Assembly: GCA_023205875.1 (NCBI GenBank)
Contig: CP060754.1
Span: 682,001-746,000, forward strand
Direction of reading: 5' to 3'
DNA from: Chloropicon primus
Taxonomy: Eukaryota; Chlorophyta; Chloropicophyceae; Chloropicales; Chloropicaceae
DNA length: 64,000 bases
The notes beneath the pieces are model-generated. The model saw nothing but the letters and a program-made list of their open reading frames with translations, was not told the DNA's origin and ran no database searches. The position numbers were made by a program, and so were the translations under genes. Every line of letters starts with the position of its first letter. Within the stretch, counting starts at the first letter, position 1. Below, piece by piece: positions 18,176 to 28,700 of this stretch.

Positions 18176-18767
18176 CTAGTTATCCCTTCCCCAGTACTTC
18201 TTGACTGGCTGACCAGCAACTTTCTGCTTGGTTTGCTGTGGCAGGAAATGGACCGTTCAAGACGTCAGAATCGTGTCGCAAGGGAGGGGGAAGGAAAGCG
18301 AGCAGGCGCAGTACTTACGAATTCGGTGACGCACGCCTGATAAATCACGTATGGCGTCAAAATCCCCGCGGTTCCGAGTATCGCAAGCGTCTTCGCGTTG
18401 AACCTGCAAAAAGAGTTTGCAAAGCCCGTCAGTCCTCTCTCTCTCTCTGCGCGCGCGCGTGCGTCCGCTCTTCCTTCGTTCGACCGCAAGGAGTCCCCGC
18501 CCAGCGCGGCGTCCCCACATCCACGGGTCCGCGACGGAACGAGCAGTCGAACCGCACAACAAACGACAAACTACAAACTCACCTGAAAGTAAGCTCCACG
18601 TTCTCCCTCTTGTGGGCCCAGTCTTCCACGTACGCGTTCGGCTTGACAGGGAGGTTCCCGACGTGCCTCTTCTGCAAGCTCACTTGCGCGGCCTCCTGTC
18701 TCACCGGTTGACTCAGCGACTTGCTCAGCGAGCGCAGGGTTCCCACCCACCTTCCAGCGGCGGCCAT
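18176..18767 (-). CDS. NDUFB4: Mitochondrial complex I subunit NDUFB4-like
   Basis: Three exons (18767-18583, 18403-18319, 18235-18176) give 109 aa. Introns of 179 and 83 nt have GTGAG..CAG and GTAAG..CAG borders. A short basic N-terminus precedes NAYVEDWAHKRENVELTFRF, a single membrane helix (LAILGTAGILTPYVIYQACV) and a charged tail EFQTKQKVAGQPVKKYW. This order (W-x-x-x-R-E-N/H, helix with P, then K-rich tail) matches the plant NDUFB4 type of inner-membrane accessory subunit in the distal membrane arm. The name rests on the pattern as remembered, not on a search. Confidence 0.72.
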
Positions 18768-18836
18768 CTTGTCTCTCTTTCTAGAAAAGCCCTCCTCTCT
18801 CTCACATTTAGAAGAAGGGAAAAGGAATCGATCGCA

Positions 18837-18862
18837 GGCCAAGGCCAAGGCCAAGGCCAAGG
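18837..18862. repeat. (GGCCAA)n microsatellite
   Basis: Four tandem copies of GGCCAA lie in the 242-bp divergent spacer between NDUFB4 and the GT2 gene. Confidence 0.9.
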
Positions 18863-19009
18863 GGACGCGAGGAGGACTGACTGTGGACGAGGGGCAGGCC
18901 ATGGTACGGTGTCCAGGAGGAAAGGGGGACACGAACATGGTCGTGTGAGGTAGTCAAAGTGTGCGAAGGATTGGTCTGCTTGAGGACGTTCTAGTTTTGA
19001 GACAGTGAG

Positions 19010-21211
19010 ATGGGTCGGAAAAACGCGAGGAAGGTCCCTGGGTGGCTCGTCGTTGTTGCGTTCACTCAGCTCGCTCTGACGCTGTGGTTCGTGAGGTCGC
19101 TCGGCGGGGGTCAGGCGCAGCAGAATGAGGAGGTCCAGGTGCACCCCACGGTAGTCGAGGTGGTGGCGGACAAGCCCCTGGAGAAGCGGGAGAAGGCTGC
19201 CGAGGTGGAGGCACTCGATCAAGGCACTTTAGATCCGTTCATACTCTTTCCCAAGTCCAAGGGGATCCTCGAGACCAAGGAGACGCCCAAGTTCGACGAG
19301 GCGTTGCCTGACGGGGAGAGCGTGTTTTTCTCCGTCGTGATCGCGGCGTACAATCAGGGGAGCCTGCTGCAGGAGACCGTGGACAGCGTCTTCAAGCAAA
19401 CATTTCAGTTCTGGGAGCTCATCATAGTGGATGACGGTTCCTCTGACACGACTTGGGAGGTCGCCAACAGCATCGTGGGCCAGAACCAGGACAGAAGGAT
19501 CAAGGTGCTGAGGAAGGAGAACGGGGGGCTGTCCGATGCGAGGAATTACGGGATGAGGTTTGCCAGGGGCAACTGGCTCTGCATGCTGGATAGCGACGAC
19601 CTCCTGGGAAAGGAATACTTGTCCAAGGCCGCCACCTTGGCTTCGCAAGGGGCAGATATCGTGGTGGGGTGCATGGAGAACTTCGACGCGGTCTCCAGCG
19701 TGTGGTGCTTCCCCGAGGGTTACAGCATTGTCGGCCTGTCCCACTGGAACAAGTTTCACGCGTCCGTGCTGATGTCCAACCGCTTGGTCAAGAGCATAGG
19801 AGGGTACGACCAGAGCTTGCTTTGGGGGCTCGAGGACTGGAACTTCTGGCTGAGCGCGTCGAGGCACAGGCCGCGGGTCATGCACCTTCCCGAAATCACA
19901 TTCTACTACCGCCACCACCGAGGCTCCTCGATGAGGAAGGAGATGTTCAGGATCGCGCTGGAGGAGTCCAAGGCGATGGTCCGAAGCAATCACCCGGACC
20001 TGTTCGAGCCCTACCAGCTCCTCATGGACCACGAGGCGATCGGGAAAATGAGGCCCGAGTCCTTCGAGAGGCTCGAGAAGAAAATGGCCCAGTTCCCCAC
20101 GCTGGCCAAGCCCCACTTCTGGAAGGGGCTTTACTACAAGGCGCAGCAGAACCACGAGGGGACCATCCTGGAGCTCCAGACCGCCATCAAGCTGCTGGAG
20201 AAGAACGGGCTCCCCGAGGAGCAGGTCGACTGGCAGCCTTACTTCCACCTCGCCCTCACGTACGAGAAGATCGGGAATTACGCCGCGGCGTCGCAGGTGA
20301 TCGACAAAGCTTTTGCCAGGGGCTACTTTGACGAAATCATGGCCTGCAAGTACAGGCTTCAGAAGCGGTTGGAGGGGGAGGGTGTGGAGATGCCCGGGGG
20401 AGGCCTCGTCAAGTCCCTCCCCTCCTACTGGGACAAGGTGAAGATCAACAAGAACCCGGAGGTCGACAAGATCAACGAGGGCACCTTGGCGGGCAAGCTC
20501 AGGCAGGCGGCCGAGCTCAGGACGCGCCAGGAGACCGTTCACGAGGCTCTCGTGGAGGCCAAGTCGATTCTCGGTCACGCCCAGGACCTCCGGTGCGCCG
20601 AGAGGACCGCGAGGAAGACGCGGGTCAACTTCGTGATGAACGCCCACTTCGAGGAGGACGTCGGTCAGTCCTGGCTCACCTTCGAGAAGGGCTTCCGGAT
20701 CGCCCAGGTTCCGGATTGCCGTCCGGAGGGGAACCCGGGCAACTCCCTCGTGCTGGAGAACCTTTCCCTGGCCGAGAAGAGCGGGGGCAACCAGCTGGTC
20801 CAGCTCCACCAGTCCGAGCCGGCCCCGGTCCTGATCAGCGCCTGGTCGAGGCCGGACGGGGTCTCGGGAGGCAAGGACAGCGGCTACTCCCTGTACACGG
20901 ACATCACGTACTCGGACGGCACGAACGAGTGGGGCTTCATCCTCGCCTTCGACCCCTCGGACGCCAACTGGCAGCAGCGGCATGCCCTTCTGTCCCGCCC
21001 CAAGCCGATCGCCCAGCTCAACGTGTACTGCATGCTGAGGAACCACGAGGGCAGGGCGTACTTTGACGACATCGTGGTGGCGCCCCTGGCCGAGTTCGGC
21101 TGCGCCTGCACGTCCGGGGAGGTCTACATGCCCTCCCAGACCAGGAGCTGCCTGCCTTGCCCCGAGCGCAAAACGTGCGCGTACGGGTACCCCCTGACTG
21201 ACCAGGAGTAG
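19010..21211 (+). CDS. Type II membrane GT2-family glycosyltransferase with lumenal accessory domains
   Basis: Single exon, 733 aa. A short basic N-terminus and one membrane helix (residues ~11-30, GWLVVVAFTQLALTLWFV) indicate a Golgi or ER type II protein. The GT-A domain (about 108-320) shows FFSVVIAAYNQGSLL, LIIVDDGSSDTTWE, the acceptor-loop GGLSDARNYGM and the metal-binding MLDSDD, plus GGYDQSLLWGLEDWNFWL. Residues ~365-465 form TPR-like helices (KPHFWKGLYYKAQQN, WQPYFHLALTYEKIGNYAAA). Residues ~550-695 look like a beta-sandwich carbohydrate-binding domain, and a Cys-rich tail (GCACTSGEVY, SCLPCPERKTCAYG) resembles an EGF/GCC2-like module. Donor and acceptor are unknown; surface or wall glycan assembly is inferred. 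Confidence 0.85.
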   Translation: MGRKNARKVPGWLVVVAFTQLALTLWFVRSLGGGQAQQNEEVQVHPTVVEVVADKPLEKREKAAEVEALDQGTLDPFILFPKSKGILETKETPKFDEALPDGESVFFSVVIAAYNQGSLLQETVDSVFKQTFQFWELIIVDDGSSDTTWEVANSIVGQNQDRRIKVLRKENGGLSDARNYGMRFARGNWLCMLDSDDLLGKEYLSKAATLASQGADIVVGCMENFDAVSSVWCFPEGYSIVGLSHWNKFHASVLMSNRLVKSIGGYDQSLLWGLEDWNFWLSASRHRPRVMHLPEITFYYRHHRGSSMRKEMFRIALEESKAMVRSNHPDLFEPYQLLMDHEAIGKMRPESFERLEKKMAQFPTLAKPHFWKGLYYKAQQNHEGTILELQTAIKLLEKNGLPEEQVDWQPYFHLALTYEKIGNYAAASQVIDKAFARGYFDEIMACKYRLQKRLEGEGVEMPGGGLVKSLPSYWDKVKINKNPEVDKINEGTLAGKLRQAAELRTRQETVHEALVEAKSILGHAQDLRCAERTARKTRVNFVMNAHFEEDVGQSWLTFEKGFRIAQVPDCRPEGNPGNSLVLENLSLAEKSGGNQLVQLHQSEPAPVLISAWSRPDGVSGGKDSGYSLYTDITYSDGTNEWGFILAFDPSDANWQQRHALLSRPKPIAQLNVYCMLRNHEGRAYFDDIVVAPLAEFGCACTSGEVYMPSQTRSCLPCPERKTCAYGYPLTDQE

Positions 21212-21246
21212 GCCAGAGTAGGCAGAGTAGGCAGAGTAGGCAGAGG
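21207..21246. repeat. 9-bp minisatellite overlapping the GT2 stop codon
   Basis: Units of AGTAGGCAG (first one with an extra C) run through the TAG stop of the GT2 gene and into its 3' UTR. Confidence 0.85.
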
Positions 21247-21873
21247 GGGTGGTTGTGGGAGGGTAAAATAATTGTGTATTTCTATGACTATTTAATAAAT
21301 GCTCCCCGCGTAATCAATCCCTTGCGGCATCGTATTTTGTTAGAAGCCTCCAAAGCAAAGCGTTATTAGGTCGCCAAAAGGTGTACCAGGTCGCGAAAGA
21401 GTGCACCAACGACTTTCTTGATTTGAAGGTTTTGAACTCAAAGAGATTCTTGAAGGCTTCAAGAGTAGAAATCCCACTTCCTTGGGTTTTTCACAAATTT
21501 GTTGAAGGTGATGAAAGTTGAATGTAGAAATCCCGTGTTGATGCGCCTGCGGCGCAAAGGCGCGGGCAAATGAAGGAAGTGGAGCGGAGAGGTCGGTAGT
21601 CCGGCGACGAAGGGGAGGAGATGAAGGGACGCCTGCCGAAGGTGTAAGAAGAGGACGAGAGAGAGAGAGAGAGAGGGTTCATCGTTCGCCGTTCGTCGTC
21701 GTTCCTCGGTGTCTTGGGAATACCCTGTTTGCGTGTTTGGGGGGGTTGTGTTTGTTCTCGACGGGCGGAGAGGGAGGAGAGGGAGACCTTCCCCTTGTTT
21801 TCGTGGCACCCGGGTTGTGAGACCGAGCGAGTTCTCGAATTTTCGCAGACGGCGGAGAGAGAAGGAGGTCGTC
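21212..21873. other. Intergenic region upstream of PP1
   Basis: 662 bp, less GC-rich than its surroundings up to about 21540. It contains a possible poly(A) region (TTTAATAAA near 21291), an imperfect 20-bp tandem repeat (21368-21407), two copies of TAGAAATCCC (21466 and 21524) and a GA run (21657-21675). The last ~200 bp are probably PP1 5' leader. No RNA gene could be supported. Confidence 0.4.
21368..21407. repeat. Imperfect 20-bp tandem repeat
   Basis: AGGTCGCCAAAAGGTGTACC is followed directly by AGGTCGCGAAAGAGTGCACC, with four mismatches. Confidence 0.85.
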
Positions 21874-23079
21874 ATGGTAAGTGGAGCGCGGAGAATCGGC
21901 GTGGGGCGAGCCGCCCCGACGAGCGGTTGCACCCTCGTCGGGGGGCTGCGTGTGTGCGGTCGCCTCGCCCCCGCTCGGATCCCTCGCGCCCGGATCCCTC
22001 GCGCTCTCTCGGGGGGCCCCTTCGGCCCAACGCCCTGCGGCCATTTTCTGACTCGCCTTTCTTTTCGCTTCCCCCTTCCCTTCTTCTTCTTCTTCTTCTT
22101 CTTCTTCGTCCCACAGGAGGAGAGCATTGTGGATGATATGATAAACCGTTTGCTGGACGCTCGAAACGGGCGTCCAGGCAAACCCGTGCAGCTGACGGAG
22201 GCAGAGATGCGTAGCCTGTGTATAGCGGCGAGGGAGATCTTCGCCAAGCAGCCAAACCTTTTAGAGCTAGAGGCACCTATAAAAATATGCGGAGACATCC
22301 ACGGGCAGTACTCGGATCTCCTGCGTCTCTTTGAGTACGGCGGGTTCCCACCGGAGGCGAACTACCTTTTCCTCGGGGATTACGTGGATCGCGGCAAGCA
22401 GAGCCTGGAAACGATCTGCCTTCTCCTCGCGTACAAGATCAAGTACCCGGAGAACTTCTTCCTCCTGAGAGGAAACCACGAGTGCGCGTCGATCAACAGG
22501 ATATACGGGTTCTACGACGAGTGCAAGCGCAGATACAGTATTAGACTTTGGAAGACCTTTACGGATTGTTTTAACTGTCTTCCCGTAGCGGCGCTGATAG
22601 ACGAGAAAATTCTTTGCATGCACGGCGGACTCTCGCCGGAGCTCAAGTCACTTGACCAGATCAAGAACATTCCACGGCCAACCGACGTGCCAGACACTGG
22701 GCTTCTTTGCGACTTGCTGTGGGCCGATCCTGACAAGGACGTGAGCGGCTGGGGGGAGAACGACAGAGGTGTTTCATACACCTTTGGCGCAGACTCTGTG
22801 TCAGAGTTCCTGCAGAGGCACGACCTTGACCTTGTCTGCAGGGCACATCAAGTTGTAGAGGACGGATATGAATTCTTTGCGAAGAGGCAGTTAGTAACAA
22901 TCTTTTCTGCACCAAATTATTGCGGGGAGTTTGACAATGCGGGGGCCATCATGAGCGTTGACGATACCCTCATGTGTTCGTTTCAGATCTTGAAACCTTC
23001 AGACAAGAAGCAGAAGCTTACGGCTTATGGGGAAATGGGCTCCAGGCCTGGAACGCCACCTAGGAGGGGAGCCCGATGA
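21874..23079 (+). CDS. PP1: Protein phosphatase 1 catalytic subunit
   Basis: Two exons (21874-21876, 22117-23079) give 321 aa. The first exon contributes only the ATG; a 240-nt intron (GTAAGT..CCACAG, with a long TTC tract) follows. All PPP-family signatures are present: [56 protein letters not shown] and the C-terminal [12 protein letters not shown]. The RVxF-groove and catalytic metal ligands are intact. PP1 dephosphorylates Ser/Thr in many complexes chosen by regulatory subunits. The tail [13 protein letters not shown] contains a TPPR motif like the one that CDKs phosphorylate to inhibit animal PP1. Because the intron is stop-free and 3n long, unspliced reading gives a spurious 80-residue extension. 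Confidence 0.96.
   Translation: MVSGARRIGVGRAAPTSGCTLVGGLRVCGRLAPARIPRARIPRALSGGPFGPTPCGHFLTRLSFRFPLPFFFFFFFFFVPQEESIVDDMINRLLDARNGRPGKPVQLTEAEMRSLCIAAREIFAKQPNLLELEAPIKICGDIHGQYSDLLRLFEYGGFPPEANYLFLGDYVDRGKQSLETICLLLAYKIKYPENFFLLRGNHECASINRIYGFYDECKRRYSIRLWKTFTDCFNCLPVAALIDEKILCMHGGLSPELKSLDQIKNIPRPTDVPDTGLLCDLLWADPDKDVSGWGENDRGVSYTFGADSVSEFLQRHDLDLVCRAHQVVEDGYEFFAKRQLVTIFSAPNYCGEFDNAGAIMSVDDTLMCSFQILKPSDKKQKLTAYGEMGSRPGTPPRRGAR
22081..22108 (+). repeat. (TTC)n tract at the 3' end of the PP1 intron
   Basis: Nine TTC units form the polypyrimidine tract just before the CCACAG acceptor. Confidence 0.9.
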
Positions 23080-23409
23080 ATAAGTATATTGTTTTTTGTT
23101 GAGGCGACAAAGAAAGTTTATTATAGTCATGTCAATTTGAACACTCGGGTCGTGCGGTTGCCCTGCTCTCAAGAAGCGCCGAGTTGAGGTTGTGCGGGTG
23201 TGCCTCTCTCCATGGGCGTGGAAAAATGTTTTTGGAAACGAAGACGCGAAGCAGCGCTTCACAGAGGGAGGACGCTATGTGGAAGGAGACAGAGATCCTT
23301 GTAAATACAGCAGTCTGCGACGACGTCTTATCGAGGTCCACGGACGCGCAAGACGGATGTCCATCTCAATTTTTCCCCCCTTCTCGTGTGCCTGCTCGCG
23401 GAGAGAGGC
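23080..23409. other. Convergent spacer, PP1 and ankyrin gene 3' ends
   Basis: 330 bp containing two 3' UTRs. No gene was supported. Confidence 0.35.
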
Positions 23410-24217
23410 TTACATGCCGGGGATGAGCTTGTTTGCCTCCTTCTCAAAGGCCTCGTCCTGCTTCTTCTTGGTCTCAACGTAGCTCTGGTGAGGCTTGGGG
23501 TGGTGCGCCCAACACTCCTTCTCGAAAAAGTCCTTCACCTTTGGAATATGGTCGGGAACGAGCACGTGGCCCTTCTCCTTGGAGGCTCCGCTCTTCGCGG
23601 AGCAAGGGCAAGGCAAATCGCGAGGAGAAAGGCAGAAAACAAGAGTCAGCGACTGGCTTTCCAGCTTGGCAGGGGTTCAAGCGAGCGCAGGGCGACAAGG
23701 GCGTTCACCAACCTTCTCGAGAAACGCCATCATCTCGTCCTGCCTCATGTTTCTGGCCCAGTGCCAGGGGGTGTCGCCCGCGTTGTTGCTGGCGTTCACC
23801 TTGGCCCCGAGGCCGAGCAGAAGCTCCGCCCCCTCGACCCAGCCGATGTACGCGCAGCTGTGGAGAGGGGTGTTCCCCGCGGCCTCGACCTCGTTGACGT
23901 TGACGCCGTCCTCAATCGCCTTCTTGATCGCTTAAGTGTCGGTTGGGAAACAAACGAAAACAGCTCGAGAATCAGTTCACTGCTCACCGCGACCCGTGTG
24001 CAGCGCCCGGGCCGTCTATCCAGCGGGCCATCCCGTCGCCCCCCCACCGCTCCCTCCTACCTTTGGCGTCCTTGTTGTTCACGGCGCGGTGGATAACCAT
24101 ATCCCCAACCTTCCCTTGCGCGTACGTGGACCCCCCTCCGTCTTCTTTCACTCCTACAGGTCCTTGCCATTCGGGAAATGGACCCTCCACGCGGGTGTAC
24201 CATGGCTCCTTCTCCAT
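23410..24217 (-). CDS. Small ankyrin-repeat protein
   Basis: Three exons (24217-24061, 23930-23713, 23592-23410) give 185 aa. Introns are 130 nt (GTAGG..TTAAG) and 120 nt (GTTGG..CGAAG); both joins keep frame, although the acceptors lack strong pyrimidine tracts. The N-terminus MEKEPWYTRVEGPFPEWQG is Trp-rich. Ankyrin repeats span about 45-125: GDMVIHRAVNNKDAKAIKKAI, NTPLHSCAYIGWVEGAELLL and DTPWHWARNMRQDEMMAFL. The C-terminal 60 residues (DHIPKVKDFFEKECWAHHPKPH) are charged and helical, not an ankyrin repeat. Function unknown. Divergent from the translocator gene. Confidence 0.75.
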
Positions 24218-24752
24218 CCTGTCTCTCTGTCTCTCTCTTCCGCGACCCTCGACCTCGTCCCTCGTCCCCTCTTCGACCTCGTGCGCGCCCCTCTCTCTCA
24301 ACAATGAAAATGAAAACGCTCCAGGCAGCACACCAACTGAAACGCCTCTCCCTCTCTCCGAGCGTTTCATTTCGTTTTTTGGGGGTCCTCATCCCTCGGA
24401 CAGCGAGGGGATCGAAGGAAAAGTGGGTTCAGAGAGGACCAGAGTTCGCGGAGGATTAAAAGGCGGGCTTGGCTAGGACAAGGGAAGAAGGACAGTCAGG
24501 AAGGCGGGAGGATCATTGTCTCTTCAGCTCCTCGAAAGAAGCAACGCAGCGGCGAGACATTGAACGTTTGTTGTGTCGGTGGACAGAGTGGTGGGTGCCT
24601 CCTGGGAGGAAGAAAGGTGCTGACCTATTTCGTATTAGTTGTATTATGGCAAGGCCGAGGGGAGACGGGAGGGTGAGGTAAAAGAGGCGACGCGCGATCA
24701 CAGGTTTTGACGAGGGACGGACCGGGAAGGGCGAAAAGGACGGCCAAGAGCG
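24218..24752. promoter_or_regulatory. Divergent spacer between the ankyrin and translocator genes
   Basis: 535 bp with no supported gene. Open frames here are low-complexity and unlike the neighbours' proteins. It includes CT-rich stretches on the left and an AT-richer block (24615-24650) on the right. Confidence 0.35.
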
Positions 24753-25742
24753 ATGAAGGAGTGTTTCCAGGCCCTGAAAACCTTTGGACTGATCCTGAAC
24801 TGGATCCTAGCAAGCGCGGGTCTTATCTTGTTCAACAAATGGCTGCTTTCTTCGGGCCACTTCCCCTACCCGGTGACCCTGACCCTGTTCCACCAGGCCT
24901 TCTGCGCCCTGGTGGCCTTCGTCGCCCTCAAACTCAACTTGTTCGAGTGTGCGACCATGGACAGGAAAGAGTACCTGAAAGGCGTCGTGCCCATCGGGGC
25001 TTTGTACGCGATGGCCCTGTGGTTCGGGAACTGGGCCTACATGTACCTCCAAGTCTCGTACGTTCAGATGCTCAAAGCCTTCATGCCGGCTATCGTGTTC
25101 GCGATCGGCATAGTCCTGGGAACGGAGAAGTTCGATTGGAAGCTCTTGTGGATACTGTTGTGGATCGCCTTTGGGGTGCTTGTGGCGTCCTTTGGTGAAG
25201 TGAACTTCAGCGTGATGGGAACCGTGATCCAGCTCTCTTCCCTGGCATTCGAGGCGACCAGGCTGACCCTGCTGCAGCTTCTGTTGCAGAGGAAGTTCAA
25301 CCCGATGACAGCCATGTACTACCTGTCGCCGATAACTGCCTGCTTCCTCTTTGTGCTCTGTCTTGCGAAAGAGTCCTCTTCGGTCGTGCAGGCAATGGGG
25401 CAGGCCAACCCGTACATTCTGCTTCTGAACTGCTTCTGCGCTTTTGTTCTCAACATCGCTGTTTTCCTTCTGATAGGGAAAACTTCGGCTCTCACCATGA
25501 ACGTCTCCGGGGTCGTCAAAGACTGGTTGATCATCCTGTCGTCTGTGCTGATATTCAAGTCCACCTTGACTGAGCTCAACGTCATCGGCTTCACCATCGC
25601 TTTCACTGGCGTCCTCTTCTACAACTTTCAGAGGAGGAGGAAGAAAGAGGAGGAGCAAGCCCAGCGGCAAGTCACAAAGGGTGCGGACGAAGAAAATCAG
25701 CAGCTCTCTTGGAACCCAAAGCAACAACAGGAAAGTGAATAA
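24753..25742 (+). CDS. Triose-phosphate/nucleotide-sugar translocator family transporter
   Basis: Single exon, 329 aa. Ten hydrophobic helices fill about residues 8-300, in the drug/metabolite-transporter fold of the TPT/NST family. Family features include an early FNKWLL, GALYAMALWFGNWAYMYLQVSYVQMLKA, the conserved SFGEVNFSVMG, EATRLTLLQLLL and MNVSGVVKDWLIILSS. This resembles the plant group of putative sugar-phosphate/phosphate translocators (KT/KD-type) of the Golgi and secretory pathway rather than true plastid TPTs, because there is no transit peptide. The C-terminus is charged and cytosolic (RRRKKEEEQAQRQ). Substrate is not determinable from sequence. Confidence 0.88.
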   Translation: MKECFQALKTFGLILNWILASAGLILFNKWLLSSGHFPYPVTLTLFHQAFCALVAFVALKLNLFECATMDRKEYLKGVVPIGALYAMALWFGNWAYMYLQVSYVQMLKAFMPAIVFAIGIVLGTEKFDWKLLWILLWIAFGVLVASFGEVNFSVMGTVIQLSSLAFEATRLTLLQLLLQRKFNPMTAMYYLSPITACFLFVLCLAKESSSVVQAMGQANPYILLLNCFCAFVLNIAVFLLIGKTSALTMNVSGVVKDWLIILSSVLIFKSTLTELNVIGFTIAFTGVLFYNFQRRRKKEEEQAQRQVTKGADEENQQLSWNPKQQQESE

Positions 25743-25793
25743 AATAGGGGTAATTACACTATTGTATTTTATTGTTTTACAATATGAAAGAAA

Positions 25794-28700
25794 TCACTGA
25801 AGACCAAAACCTTCGCCGTTGGCAATGGCAATCAGCAACTTGGTCTCCAACTTCTCTTTGCTGCTGTATTCGGGAAGCAGAAGAATGTTGAAGCAGGTAT
25901 GGCTAGTCGGCAAGTATTCGGTGTCGGGCCCACTCCTCTGGATGGTGAAACCGAGGCGCCCAAGGCCCCCTACGGGCGCCCTGTTGCACCCCGTAACAAA
26001 GAAGAGAAATTTCTTTTGCTGATTGAACTCCATCGAGTATATGATCTCCCAGAACGCCTTGACTATTGGCGAGTCATTCGTGTATCCGGCATCGTAGTGA
26101 GTGCTCAACTCCAATGCCCCGAAGTCTAGGGAGGGTTGGCCGCACACAAGCAGCTCGAGCTCCTCTGGCCGGAACAAAGCCAGTGCAGGTCCGCCGCAGA
26201 CCTGATGGAATCCTTGAGAGAAAGCGTTGAATTGGCTGGCGATGGACTCCTCGAGGAGGAAGTTCGTGTAGAGCTCCACGTACTGCTCTCGATTCTCTGA
26301 AGTCACAGCAACACAGGAGCCGTTTGGAATCAAATCGTACTGCTTCATCTTGCCGTAATATTCGTACTCTGTCACGAAATAGAGGGAGAAGGTGCTCTCT
26401 ATGTCTCCCTCGTACTGCAGCAGGTACTGCAGCTGTTTCGCCAAATTCGGTGCCGCTTCTTCCAGATCGGAGAAGTCTGCCCGAAGGCCCTTCAACTTCT
26501 TGTACAAGAATTTTGGAAACCTTATGTCTAGGATGACGCCGTTGTAGATCGCAAGACCTAGCAGAATTCCGACGAGCTGGAATTCCAGGTCACATGCCGG
26601 TGAAGCCATGTTGAACCAATACGTGTGAGAATCTTCCTTGTAGGTGAACATGCCATAGTCAGCATTGAATAGCTGTCTCACCAGGAGTTGGAAAAATTCT
26701 TTGGTGACCCCACCCTCATCCAGGCCCTCCTCCTCCACGCCAGCCGTCGTGAATGCCACCCGAAGCGGCTTCTTCATGTCCTGGGTGCGCATGATGACTT
26801 GCTCAATAGCATCCTGAACCAAGTTCTCTCTCGTCACTCTCAGCTCACAAAATTCTGACCAGTCCTCTCGACCCTCGTAGACAGCCATCAGGTGGCTGTT
26901 CCTCATCTCATTGCGCTTCTGCAAGTTCGACTCTCCCTGAAGGATTCTGACCTTGGCTTCGGTGGTCATGATGAAGGGGACCTGGCAGAGGGACACAAGG
27001 GGACCATGCGTCGCTTCAAACTCTCCTAACTGAATCCAGTTGATGTAGTGGTCGCGAAGATTCACGGTGTGGCTCAGGTCGATGTTGTAGAACTTCTGAA
27101 AGGAAATCAGGGTCCCCCCGGCCGATTCATTGGCTGCGTGCATCATGACAAGCACCTGAATCGCAGCCTTGGAGACGTCGTTCCACATGCCTCCGGCCGG
27201 GTCGTCCAGGTTCGACTGAACGTGTGCCGACAAGAACTGCTGGACGGGTTGAACGAACTGTTTCGAGAAAATTTCGGACGGGTATTCCGACATCCACTCC
27301 GCGAGCACCCTTTGAAGGTTCTCGGGAAGGTTTGCGATGATCTTCACCACGTGGAACTGGAGAGTGCTCACAGCATTCTTGAAGCGCGGAGCACAGTTCG
27401 CAAAAAGTGGATTCTGCATGACTATCAGCAGCGATCTCAAGAACGTGCCAAAATGCAGGTGCTGGATGTTCTCGTTTGTCCCGTTTTTGTTGGTCAGACC
27501 CTGCTTGGACGCCTTTGCTGAGAGAAGGTTGCTCTCTATCAGCAGCAAGCAATTCTTTATGGAGCTGACCAGGACCTTGGTGATGATCTCGTGCTTCTCC
27601 GCTTCCACCAGCAAGCGGGAGTATATGCTCTCTATGCTTGAGAGCTCCAAGTTGTGGCTGACCGACAGAGCATCCTGGTGCCTTGCAAAGCCACTGACCA
27701 GGAATCCTGGGGAAGAGAATATGTCCTCGATGCAGTTGACGAGCGTGCTCAGCCCCTCCTCGGAAGACGACTTGTTCACCTCTGACAGGAGGTAGGAGAT
27801 CGAAGGTATCCTTGCAAATGGAATGCACTTCTGATGGTACACCTTCTGAAACTGCTTGCACAGAAGGAGCTTGCTGCTTGAGGCTCTCGCCCCCCCACGC
27901 CCCCCGTTCGACAGATCAAAGGGGAACGTTATGAACAAGCTATGGTCTCCTCCTGCAACGACTTTGACGACAAGATGAGACTCAGGCAGGGTGGTTATGG
28001 GCACAGGCTTCGAAGTGAAGTTTATGCTCTTCCCTATCCCCAGCTGTCCGTACCTGCCGTTCCCCACGGCATACACTTTGTTCGTTTCAGTGAGAATCAG
28101 GGTGTGCTTCTCCCCCGAGGTGACCTGGATAATAATGTCGTTGCCAAGACCCACGACTTTTCTGGGCGATGCCACGTTGTCCGTCGTCCCCAGCCCCGTT
28201 TGGCCCCAAGATCCCCGCCCCCAAGAAAAGAGCACGCCATTCCAAGTTATCGCAAATATCTGGTCAGACCCACTCGCAATCATTTTCACTGGCTCCCTGA
28301 GCTTGGAGACGTGGGCCGGCGAGAGGGAGTACCCAAACCTCCCGTTGCCAAGTTGGCCATATCTCCCCTTTCCCCAGGCGTACACCTTCCCATCCATTCC
28401 CAGGGCACACGAGTGGTTCTCCCCAGCAGCAACCTGGACGAGAGCTGCAGCCTGCAAGCTGTTGATTGGCGTTGGGGTGTGCCTGTTCTTCCTGCTCCCG
28501 AGGCCCAGGGCCCCGCAAGTCCCAAGACCGAAGGAATACACCCTCCCCGTGGAGGACAGCGCGACCGTGTGGTTGGCCCCGCAGCTCACCTGGATGAAGC
28601 GGACCGTATTCAGCTCCTCGATCCTGCGGGGCAGTGGGAGAGTGTCCACGCAGTTCTTGCTCTCCCCGTGCCCCAGCTGCCCGTACTCCGCCGCTCCCCA

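Noticed and set aside
19229-21046. 605-codon antisense frame over the GT2 gene
   Set aside because: Same cause; the sense strand has clear GT-A motifs.
21212-21700. Possible C/D snoRNA (GTGATGA near 21508)
   Set aside because: A C-box-like heptamer is present but no D box at a suitable distance and no terminal stem.
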